Part shown: piece after piece, positions 32,211 to 39,009 of the stretch | Position numbering within the stretch: position 1 is the first letter of the stretch | Layout of the letters: the number at the start of each line of letters is the position of its first letter | Source: Clostridium sp. N3C | Lineage (GTDB): Bacteria; Bacillota; Clostridia; Clostridiales; Clostridiaceae | Direction: 5' to 3' | NCBI RefSeq assembly: GCF_900095445.1 | Contig: NZ_FMJL01000035.1 | Span: 1-39,009 of the forward strand | DNA: 39,009 bases | Position numbers and translations under genes: made by a program | The notes under the pieces: model-generated | What the model saw: only the letters and a program-made list of their open reading frames with translations | Told to the model about the DNA's origin: nothing | The model's database searches: none

Positions 32211-33680
32211 ATGGAAAAAGAAAACTTTTTGGCTAACCATATACATAGGGTCAACAAAATTTTACTTACTGTCATGTGCGTAATGATTGCTTTAATTTTT
32301 ATAGCAACATTACAAGGTGCAATTAAATTGGGTATTAACTTTGTAGTGCTTGTATTAGGTTTAATAGTTGCTGCAGTTCTTTTCAAACTTAAAAAGTTTG
32401 AATACCAAATAGGTAGTATTTTAAGTTATAGTTATTTCATTTTTGTCGTATTAAATGTTATTTTTAGCAAAAGTTTAGATTTGTTTTTAGGTTTTATAAT
32501 TATCAATGTTTGTTTTATTACATTGTATTTAAACAAAAAGCTTCTTCTTATTTATGCAATTATATTAGATCTTTTTGCTGTAAGTCTTGGATTTTTACTA
32601 CCAAAGGAACTTATGGCGAAGAATATTACAGATACTGCTACTGTTAACATTTGTATAATAATTTTATACTTTGTTGTAAAGTGGGGCGGAGAGTTAATTG
32701 AAAAGGCAATTAATAAGGAAACAGAAGCGGTAGTTTCTGCGGAAGAAACTAATAATATTATAGGGTTGATAAAGAAAAGTTCATCAGACTTAAAAGCTAG
32801 CATAAATAATTGCAATGAAAATCTCCAAGCCCTTAGAGAAGGAAGTAGCGGCATAATAGCGGTGATGAATGATGTAACAAAAGGAATTGTTGAGCAAGCC
32901 TCCAGTATTACAGATATCAGTAATATGATAAGCAAAGCTGATGATGGCATTAAAGAAATAGTTAAAAATACAAATAAGATGTCAGAGGTTTCTGTAAAAA
33001 CTAGTGAGGTTGTAAAAGAAGGCGCTGAACACATATCTGATATGGATAAGCAAATGGATATAATTAAGCATGTTATTAGCCAGTCCTTATCAACAGTAAC
33101 AGAGCTTGAAAAATCCATGGATGAAATTAATAAGTTCTTAACTGCTATTACTCAGATATCGGATCAGACCAATCTTTTAGCTTTGAATGCTGCAATCGAA
33201 GCTGCTAGAGCAGGAGAACAGGGTAAAGGCTTTGCTGTTGTAGCAGAGGAAGTTAGAAAACTGGCTGAACAGAGCTCAGAAGCTGCTGGATTTATTTCCA
33301 CAATAATTAATGAATTAAAGGAAAAGACTACTTCTGCTTTACAGGAGGTAAAGGGTGGTAATGAGGCCGTTAAAGAAGGAGAGATAATAGTTGATAAGGT
33401 GAACAAGAACTTTGACAACATAAAGCTTTCCTTTGACAACATAGATGATTGCATTGAAGAAGAAGTAAAGATTGTTGAAGTTACTAGTGAATTATTTAAG
33501 AGGGTACAAGAAGAAGCAGAGAGCATTGCAAGCATTGCTCAGGAACATTCAGCCTCTACAGAAGAAATGCTAGCAACACTTTCTGAGCAAGATAACAATA
33601 TTGAGAAGATAAGTGATTTGGTGAAACATATAAAGGATTCCGCTGAAGAATTGGACGGTATTGCAAAAAAGAGAGTTTAA
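32211..33680 (+). CDS. methyl-accepting chemotaxis protein with six-helix membrane domain, copy 1
   Basis: 489 residues. The N-terminal 170 residues hold about six closely spaced hydrophobic helices and no sizeable extracytoplasmic domain ([32 protein letters not shown] and others). No HAMP domain is evident. The rest is a coiled-coil signalling domain with the hairpin [20 protein letters not shown]. It may sense a membrane-borne or cytoplasmic cue, an inference. AAGGAGG lies 13 bases before the ATG. It is the upstream member of a tandem pair with 33846-35315; the C-terminal halves are almost identical in DNA. Confidence 0.9.
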   Translation: MEKENFLANHIHRVNKILLTVMCVMIALIFIATLQGAIKLGINFVVLVLGLIVAAVLFKLKKFEYQIGSILSYSYFIFVVLNVIFSKSLDLFLGFIIINVCFITLYLNKKLLLIYAIILDLFAVSLGFLLPKELMAKNITDTATVNICIIILYFVVKWGGELIEKAINKETEAVVSAEETNNIIGLIKKSSSDLKASINNCNENLQALREGSSGIIAVMNDVTKGIVEQASSITDISNMISKADDGIKEIVKNTNKMSEVSVKTSEVVKEGAEHISDMDKQMDIIKHVISQSLSTVTELEKSMDEINKFLTAITQISDQTNLLALNAAIEAARAGEQGKGFAVVAEEVRKLAEQSSEAAGFISTIINELKEKTTSALQEVKGGNEAVKEGEIIVDKVNKNFDNIKLSFDNIDDCIEEEVKIVEVTSELFKRVQEEAESIASIAQEHSASTEEMLATLSEQDNNIEKISDLVKHIKDSAEELDGIAKKRV

Positions 33681-33721
33681 ATATGATAATATTGGGTATA
33701 TTTTGAAGGTAAATCCAAAAA

Positions 33722-33766
33722 AATAAGCCTCGGTAGCTTTTTTATAAGCAACTAGAGGTTTAATTT
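33722..33766 (+). terminator. terminator of copy-1 receptor, repeated after copy 2
   Basis: AAGCCTC (33725-33731) pairs with GAGGTTT (33755-33761), with an inner GCT/AGC arm and a T-rich tail. The shared block around TTTTTATAAGCA...CTAGAGGTTTA recurs after the second receptor (35390-35430). Confidence 0.6.
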
Positions 33767-33845
33767 TATTTAAAGGCACTTCATAATTACTTGATATGAA
33801 CGATAATATATATAATTATACTAAAATAAAGGAAGTGAAGTGGCA

Positions 33846-35315
33846 ATGGAAAAAAATGATATGTTATCTCATCATGTAAATAGGGTTAATAAAACTATAC
33901 TCTATATAATGTGTGGAATGGTTGTACTGGCTTTGATAGGAATAGCAACTGGTGCGGTTAAATTTGGTGTTAATTTTATAGTGCTTATATTAGGGATAAT
34001 AGTTGCTGCAGTTTTATTTAAACTTAAAAAGTTCCAATCACAAATAGGTAATATTTTATGTTACAGTTATTTTATTTTTATTATAATGGATGTTATTTCT
34101 AACAAAAACTTAGAATTGTTTTTTGTTTCAATAATTATTAATGCTTGTTTTTTTGTATTATATTTGAATAAAAAGCTTCTTATCACTTATGCAATTGTAT
34201 TAGATATGGTTGCTGTAGGTCTTGCATTTTTGCTACCAAATAATTTTATAAATGAAATTATTTTAGATGTCTTTGTAGGTAATATTTGTATTTTTGTTCT
34301 ATATTTTGGTGCAAAATGGGGTAACGATTTAATTATATTAACTATCAAAAAGGGAATGAATGCCACAAGTGCCATAGAAGAAACTAACAATATTGTAAAT
34401 TTAATAAAGCAGAGTTCATCAGATTTAAAGGACAGTATAAACAATTGCAATGAAAATCTTCAAGCTCTTAGAGAAGGAAGTAAGGGCATGATGTCTGCAA
34501 TGAATGAAGTAACAAAAGGTATTGTTGAACAATCCTCCAGTATTACAGATATCAGCAATATGATAGATAAAGCGGATGATGGAATTAGAGAAATAGTTAA
34601 AAATTCAAATAGAATGTCAGAGGTTTCTGTAAAAACTAGTGAGGTTGTAAAAGAAGGCGCTGAACACATATCTGATATGGACAAGCAGATGGATATAATT
34701 AAGCATGCTATTAGCCAGTCCTTATCAACAGTAACAGAACTTGAAAAATCAATGGATGAAATCAATAAGTTCTTAACTACAATTACCCAGATATCAGATC
34801 AGACTAATCTTCTAGCTTTAAATGCTGCCATTGAAGCTGCTAGAGCAGGAGAACAAGGTAAGGGCTTTGCCGTTGTAGCAGAGGAAGTTAGAAAATTAGC
34901 TGAACAGAGCTCAGAAGCTGCCGGATTTATTTCCACAATAATTAATGAATTAAAGGACAAGACTACTTCTGCTTTACAGGAGGTAAAGGGTGGTAATGAG
35001 GCCGTTAAAGAAGGAGAGATAATAGTTGATAAGGTGAACAAGAACTTTGACAACATAAAGCTTTCCTTTGACAACATAGATGATTGCATTGAAGAAGAAG
35101 TAAAGATTGTTGAAGTTACTAGTGAATTATTTAAGAAGGTACAAGAGCAAGCGGAAAGTATTGCAAGCATAGCAGAGGAACATTCAGCTTCTACAGAAGA
35201 AATGTTAGCAACAATTTCAGAACAAGATAATGGTATGGAAAGTATAGGAAACTTAATGGAAAAAATAAAGGATTCTGCTGAAGAGTTAGAGAGCATTGGA
35301 AAAGGTAGAGCTTAG
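33846..35315 (+). CDS. methyl-accepting chemotaxis protein with six-helix membrane domain, copy 2
   Basis: 489 residues from the ATG at 33846; the frame also allows a GTG at 33840, but the ATG aligns with the start of copy 1 and the leaders are alike (GTGAAG..GGC). The layout is the same: about six membrane helices to residue about 170, no HAMP, then the signalling coiled coil with [20 protein letters not shown]. The membrane halves differ at many positions, while the cytoplasmic halves are nearly the same, including 178 identical bases (33324-33501 and 34959-35136). Duplicate receptors with diverging input domains suggest separate ligands feeding one CheA. Confidence 0.9.
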   Translation: MEKNDMLSHHVNRVNKTILYIMCGMVVLALIGIATGAVKFGVNFIVLILGIIVAAVLFKLKKFQSQIGNILCYSYFIFIIMDVISNKNLELFFVSIIINACFFVLYLNKKLLITYAIVLDMVAVGLAFLLPNNFINEIILDVFVGNICIFVLYFGAKWGNDLIILTIKKGMNATSAIEETNNIVNLIKQSSSDLKDSINNCNENLQALREGSKGMMSAMNEVTKGIVEQSSSITDISNMIDKADDGIREIVKNSNRMSEVSVKTSEVVKEGAEHISDMDKQMDIIKHAISQSLSTVTELEKSMDEINKFLTTITQISDQTNLLALNAAIEAARAGEQGKGFAVVAEEVRKLAEQSSEAAGFISTIINELKDKTTSALQEVKGGNEAVKEGEIIVDKVNKNFDNIKLSFDNIDDCIEEEVKIVEVTSELFKKVQEQAESIASIAEEHSASTEEMLATISEQDNGMESIGNLMEKIKDSAEELESIGKGRA

Positions 35316-35389
35316 ATAGGTGAAATTAGAACTTATTTTACATAACTATAAATGAGGAAAAGTATTTAGTAGAAGAAAATATACAGCAA

Positions 35390-35436
35390 AATAAACCTTA
35401 GTGGCTTTTTATAAGCACTAGAGGTTTATTTTTTAT
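35390..35436. terminator. bidirectional terminator after copy-2 receptor
   Basis: AATAAACCT (35390-35398) and AGGTTTATT (35422-35430) enclose TAGTG/CACTA, then a T run. The right arm overlaps the last codons of the minus-strand phosphoesterase, so it probably serves both genes. Confidence 0.8.
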
Positions 35437-36337
35437 TCTTTAAATCAAAGAATTCTAGCGATCTAGGTCCTCTTAAAATTTTTCTTTTGATATGAAGTTC
35501 TCCAGATAAATTTGTTCTTATTCGCCATTCTATTAATTTTATTTCCCCATTTTCTATTTCAATACCCTGTATACCGCTAGCTCGAACACAAGAACCGTCA
35601 TTAAAGTATGGTAATTCATTATTTTTAGGAAAGTGTGGTCTATGAGTATGGCCACAAATAATCATAATCTTGTTTGCCTTAATCCAGTGTTTGTAAATTC
35701 GTTCAATCTTATGGATTTGTTCTGAATTTTTTACGGGGCTTGCAGGATTAATAAAGCCTATTGAGTGGAAAAATTTCCAGAAGTATCTTACAGTAAGCAT
35801 ATTAAGGCCCCATAGTTTGTCATTCATTATATCTCCCTGATGACCGTGTATCGCTAGTATTTCCTGGCCAGTATTTCTATGCTTAAACACTACTGCTTCA
35901 TGTATCGTTAATCCAGGAAACAATTCTATTTCTTCCTCATTGTAATCATCGTAGAATTTATAATAATTCTTTTCTATAAAGCTTTTATATTTCAAGCATA
36001 TATTGTGATTACCATAGAGCATAATCAATTTATTGGCGTCGTAGAACTTTTTTAATAATGTATATACTTCATCGTGGGCCAGCCTTATATGTTTAAAATT
36101 AGAGTGCTCCCAAAGCTCTTCTCCATCGCCTAGCTCCACATAGGTATAACCATTTCTAAAATAGTATTCTAAGGCAAATAAATAAATATTTTGATTTTTA
36201 GCAAATTCATCTGATGGGGTAGCATCTCCCCTATGACAGTCACTGAAAAATATATATTTAGAGCTTTCATCAAAATATTCGATTTTAGCATTTTTGTAAG
36301 CCTGAGTTAATCTCTTTTCTGCCAATCGTCTTCCCAT
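35426..36337 (-). CDS. calcineurin-like metallophosphoesterase, soluble
   Basis: 303 residues with no signal peptide or membrane helix. Metal motifs in order: FSDCHRGD, LGDGEELW, YGNHN, AIHGHQGD and CGHTHRPHFP, a full set for a binuclear phosphoesterase. The spacing around ELGDGEELWE is reminiscent of the LpxH/UDP-diacylglucosamine hydrolase-like group, but the substrate is unknown in a Gram-positive context. GAGGGGC precedes the ATG at 36337. It is not closely related to the membrane-anchored enzyme at 24809-25681. A lone minus-strand gene. Confidence 0.85.
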   Translation of the reverse strand: MGRRLAEKRLTQAYKNAKIEYFDESSKYIFFSDCHRGDATPSDEFAKNQNIYLFALEYYFRNGYTYVELGDGEELWEHSNFKHIRLAHDEVYTLLKKFYDANKLIMLYGNHNICLKYKSFIEKNYYKFYDDYNEEEIELFPGLTIHEAVVFKHRNTGQEILAIHGHQGDIMNDKLWGLNMLTVRYFWKFFHSIGFINPASPVKNSEQIHKIERIYKHWIKANKIMIICGHTHRPHFPKNNELPYFNDGSCVRASGIQGIEIENGEIKLIEWRIRTNLSGELHIKRKILRGPRSLEFFDLKNKK

Positions 36338-36708
36338 AATAGAGCCCCTCTTTATATCCTTAAGTAAATTAAATATATTGAGTCTTCGAAAGATTTTTCA
36401 TTAATCTTATATGGTATTTAAATTTTGCTATGACACACCACAACCTTTTTATTAGTTTTAGAGATTTGAGTGTTAATAATACATAAAATAAATAAAAAAG
36501 TATAAAGTTAAAATCAATAATGCACAAAGTAACAATAGTTATAAGATCATATATGGCCTGAAAAAGGCAATAAAGTATAAATTATGTTGATATTTAATAT
36601 ATAAATTGGTGATATAAACATTAAGTGGAATATTGGCTGGGATATTTGGATTTTTATTTTCCTAAATTTAATTGACATGTTCATAAAATAGTTAGGAGAT
36701 ACATTGCT
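36338..36708. other. AT-rich gap with no gene recognised
   Basis: About 370 bases between the phosphoesterase and the ABC remnant. Both strands were read; only short frames are present. The first 30 bases hold the phosphoesterase ribosome site. AGGCCT-like symmetry near 36558 (GGCCTGAAAAAGGC) is a minor possible hairpin. No operator or RNA was recognised. Confidence 0.5.
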
Positions 36709-37162
36709 ATGAGTAAAGATGAAATTTTATGTGTTGAAAAGATTTATAAGACTTATGAAAATGGGCAAAATCAAGTAGAAGCATTAAACAGTAGTAGACA
36801 GGATACCTGGAAGTTATTCAAATGCTTTAGTGGATTGGAGTAATGAAAAATTTATTGATGAAAAAACTGAAATATCAAAGATGGATAATATTTATAGTTG
36901 CCTTATTAGTAATATTACTTTCTGTAGTTTTTGGTGTATTTAATTTCAAGTGCTAGTATATACATTCATTGGGGTAATAATAGGTGTAATTTAATTTCGT
37001 TGATGTTACTGATTATGGAAGGAAGCTCCTTTTTAAGTGTTAACTACACTATGATTTTAGTGATAGTGTTTGGATTGTTGCTATGTAATTTAATAGTTTT
37101 TCTACCACTATCTATTTCTCTTTCAAATAAAATAGGTAAATTTATACTTAATAAAATAAAGT
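36709..37162 (+). pseudogene. remnants of an ABC transporter (ATPase start and FtsX-like permease pieces)
   Basis: The ATG at 36709 behind TTAGGAG opens MSKDEILCVEKIYKTYENGQ and QVEALN, the unmistakable start of a LolD/MacB-type ABC ATPase, but the match ends after about 28 codons, before Walker A. Next, an ATG near 36843 opens MKNLLMKKLKYQRWIIFIVA and a hydrophobic helix, the start of a permease, which stops after about 37 codons. A third fragment in another frame (from 36931) is hydrophobic and ends SLSNKIGKFILNKIK, like a permease C terminus. Over 2 kb of a normal ATPase-permease pair is missing, so this is deletion debris. The third fragment's assignment is the least certain. Confidence 0.6.
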
Positions 37163-37204
37163 TACCCCCAAAGGTTAGAGTTTTAGGTCTAACTTTTGGG
37201 GGTA
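37163..37204 (-). terminator. strong hairpin terminator of the minus-strand receptor gene
   Basis: A 17-bp stem with one wobble: TACCCCCAAAGGTTAGA (37163-37179) and TCTAACTTTTGGGGGTA (37188-37204), loop of 8 bases. Read on the minus strand, it is followed by a T-rich stretch, and it lies 27 bases beyond the receptor's stop codon. Confidence 0.8.
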
Positions 37205-37230
37205 TGTATATTATTAATGCTTGTTTAATT

Positions 37231-38994
37231 TTAAACTATAAATTTGTCTATTTCCTTTTGCAGTTTAGATGAAAGCTCTGCTAAATCCTTAGCGGAAGAG
37301 GCTATTTGATGAATAACAGAGGTCTGCTCCTGAGTAGATGCGGATACTTCTTCTGTGCTGGATGCTGCCTCCTCTGTAAGTGATACTATACTGCTTGCTG
37401 CTTCTACTGCTTCTGTAGCTCTTGAACTAAGTAAATTTGATGATTCAACAACTTGTTTGATTTTATCAGTTATAGTATCAACGGATATAGAGATTTCATT
37501 GAATACATTTACAGTTTCCGTTAAAGCTTTTTCTTGTTCTGCCACAGCTACACTGGATTTATTTATTTCTATAACTGACTGGTCTATACTATCTTTTATT
37601 TCTGCTATTATATCACCAATTTGCTTTGCTGAGCTACTGGACTGTTCTGCAAGTTTTCTAATCTCATCTGCTACCACTGAAAAACCTTTACCTGCTTCCC
37701 CAGCTCGAGCTGCCTCAATAGCGGCGTTTAATGCCAAAAGATTTGTTTGATCTGATATGCTGTTAATTACCTCTACTATATGGCCTATTGTATTTGATTT
37801 TTCTTCAAGAATAGCTATGACTTTGTTGACCTTCATAGCAGCTTCTTTAGTTATCATTGTTTTTTCCTCATTACTTTGAACTATTTTTTCTCCAGTGTTA
37901 ACGATTTCGTTTGCCTTTAAACTAAGCTGCTTGGAGTTTTCCATTTCTTCATTAATTTTACTAAGTCCGTCTAATATTTCACTTAATTTAGCGTTACTAT
38001 TTTCAGCATATTTGGCCTGGTTTATAGAAGCTTCTGCAAGTTCATTTGTGGTAAGGGCTATTTGCTCTGAAGCTGTGCTAATCTCATTTGATGAGGCTAA
38101 GATTCCTTGGGATGATTCTGATACAGCAAAGCTTAGCTCTTTAACACCTTTTATTAGAGTCATCATATTGTTCATCATATTATTAAATGCCTTTGAAAGC
38201 TGTCCAGTTTCATCTTTGTTGTTACAATTGCTTCTCACAGTTAAATCTCCTGCTTCTGCTTTTTTGAATAAGGCAGTAAGGCTAACAATAGGTTTACTAA
38301 TTCTAAATCCTATTATAACAGATGCAATTATAGCAATAGCCAAGATGGTAAATAAAAGAACAGAGAGTAATATCATAATTTTACTTGTATTTTGTGATAT
38401 TTCCTCTTCTTTTAATGCGATTTCTTTATCTATATCATCAATATAGTTGCCAGTTCCGATTACCCAATTGAAAGGCTCGAATAGTATACTGTATGCTCTC
38501 TTTGGAGAAGGTTCAGTTTCGCCCTTTTTAGGAAACCAATATTCAGAAAAGCCACCACCTTCTTGCAAGCCATTATTAATTATTTCTTGCATATAGAATG
38601 TTCCATTGGTATCTTGGAGATTATATCGATTTGTACCTTCTGTTTCACTTCCTAGAAGCACCACATTTGTACCATCAGGGGTATCAGCCCAGAAATATCC
38701 TTCCTTTCCATATCTTAGCTCTCTCAAAAGATCTGCTCCAAGATTTAATGCTTCCTCATGAGTAAGTCTGCCTTTTTTCTCCATATCACTTATTTTTGTT
38801 AACATACTTATTGCAGTTTCAACTTGAAGTTTAGTCTTTTGATCATATTGATCTCTTAATGTTTGATCCAATTCCGAAAGATAATTGTTATTAGCGGTTA
38901 TGATACTGATGATTGAAGTTGTAGATAAAGTAGCTCCTAAGATAAGGCAGATTGCAATAGACATTACAATAATCTTGTGACTTAGTTTTTTCAT
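37231..38994 (-). CDS. methyl-accepting chemotaxis protein with sCache sensor
   Basis: 587-residue chemoreceptor. TM1 ([16 protein letters not shown]) and TM2 (about residues 204-228) flank a single-Cache (sCache_2) domain with [20 protein letters not shown] and WFPKKGE...[18 protein letters not shown], a family that often binds small carboxylates such as propionate, pyruvate or lactate. HAMP follows TM2 ([20 protein letters not shown]), then the signalling coiled coil with [27 protein letters not shown] sits before the ATG at 38994, right at the window edge, so the promoter is outside. It is transcribed opposite to the tandem receptors. Confidence 0.93.
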   Translation of the reverse strand: MKKLSHKIIVMSIAICLILGATLSTTSIISIITANNNYLSELDQTLRDQYDQKTKLQVETAISMLTKISDMEKKGRLTHEEALNLGADLLRELRYGKEGYFWADTPDGTNVVLLGSETEGTNRYNLQDTNGTFYMQEIINNGLQEGGGFSEYWFPKKGETEPSPKRAYSILFEPFNWVIGTGNYIDDIDKEIALKEEEISQNTSKIMILLSVLLFTILAIAIIASVIIGFRISKPIVSLTALFKKAEAGDLTVRSNCNNKDETGQLSKAFNNMMNNMMTLIKGVKELSFAVSESSQGILASSNEISTASEQIALTTNELAEASINQAKYAENSNAKLSEILDGLSKINEEMENSKQLSLKANEIVNTGEKIVQSNEEKTMITKEAAMKVNKVIAILEEKSNTIGHIVEVINSISDQTNLLALNAAIEAARAGEAGKGFSVVADEIRKLAEQSSSSAKQIGDIIAEIKDSIDQSVIEINKSSVAVAEQEKALTETVNVFNEISISVDTITDKIKQVVESSNLLSSRATEAVEAASSIVSLTEEAASSTEEVSASTQEQTSVIHQIASSAKDLAELSSKLQKEIDKFIV

Positions 38995-39009
38995 AGCACT
39001 AACCTCCTT

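Noticed and set aside
36931..37272. 113-codon hydrophobic frame before the sCache receptor
   Set aside because: As a gene it would start at TTG without a ribosome site, run through the 17-bp terminator stem and overlap the end of the opposing receptor gene. Its first part was kept only as possible permease debris.
1..39009. CRISPR arrays, tRNA or rRNA genes, transposases, prophage genes
   Set aside because: Both strands were scanned by eye for regularly spaced repeats, cloverleaf-like segments and typical transposase or phage proteins; none was convincing. Short divergent copies could be missed by this method.

Overview
The window looks like chromosomal DNA of a low-GC, endospore-former-type Firmicute, most likely a Clostridium or close relative. 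The evidence is the very AT-rich sequence with A/T-ending codons, strong AGGAGG-type ribosome binding sites, sigma-A and extended -10 promoters, and the protein families present (TipA-type MerR, CsoR/CopA/CopZ, HscC-like Hsp70, many methyl-accepting proteins). No tRNA, rRNA, CRISPR array, intact insertion sequence or phage gene was seen.

Layout. 1-2.8 kb: the 3' part of an EamA transporter converges on an AraC regulator, and next to them is a TipA-like MerR regulator with its own 19-bp-spacer promoter and operator. 2.9-7.2 kb: a two-gene chaperone operon, an HscC-type Hsp70 followed with no gap by a large TPR protein carrying a J-like N terminus. 7.3-9.7 kb: an ABC ATPase and membrane subunit. 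9.8-13 kb: a complete copper-efflux locus (csoR, copA, copZ) with a perfect CsoR-type operator palindrome. 13.1-20.2 kb: a chemotaxis operon, cheY-cheA-cheW-mcp-cheR-cheB, preceded by a GEMM-I (cyclic-di-GMP-I type) riboswitch and an overlapping intrinsic terminator. 20.2-24.5 kb: uracil-DNA glycosylase, a ComEC-like beta-lactamase-fold lipoprotein, three uncharacterised genes (two of them a divergent coiled-coil pair) and a SemiSWEET protein. 24.5-24.7 kb: a gene-free stretch that could fold into nested stems, a candidate structured RNA.

24.8-32.1 kb is an accessory-looking run of single-domain enzymes (metallophosphoesterase, DUF2750-like, two HAD proteins, Nudix, two GNAT acetyltransferases, ASCH, MTA/SAH nucleosidase). 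Decayed genes lie among them: remnants of one or two GNAT-like genes and a broken ANT(6)/AadE-like aminoglycoside nucleotidyltransferase. 32.2-39 kb: two tandem paralogous six-helix chemoreceptors with near-identical signalling ends and similar terminators, a second metallophosphoesterase on the minus strand, remnants of an ABC transporter, and an sCache chemoreceptor on the minus strand.

How they fit together. Four chemoreceptors and a full CheA/W/Y/R/B set make chemosensing the main theme. The riboswitch geometry predicts that the signal nucleotide turns the operon off. Copper efflux, the TipA-like regulator, the ABC pair and the dead aminoglycoside-resistance gene form a secondary toxin and metal defence theme. 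The most useful items for follow-up are the riboswitch-controlled che operon with a variant base near its ligand site, the probable internal TipAS start, the Hsp70/J-TPR pair lacking HPD, and the structured intergenic element near 24.6 kb.
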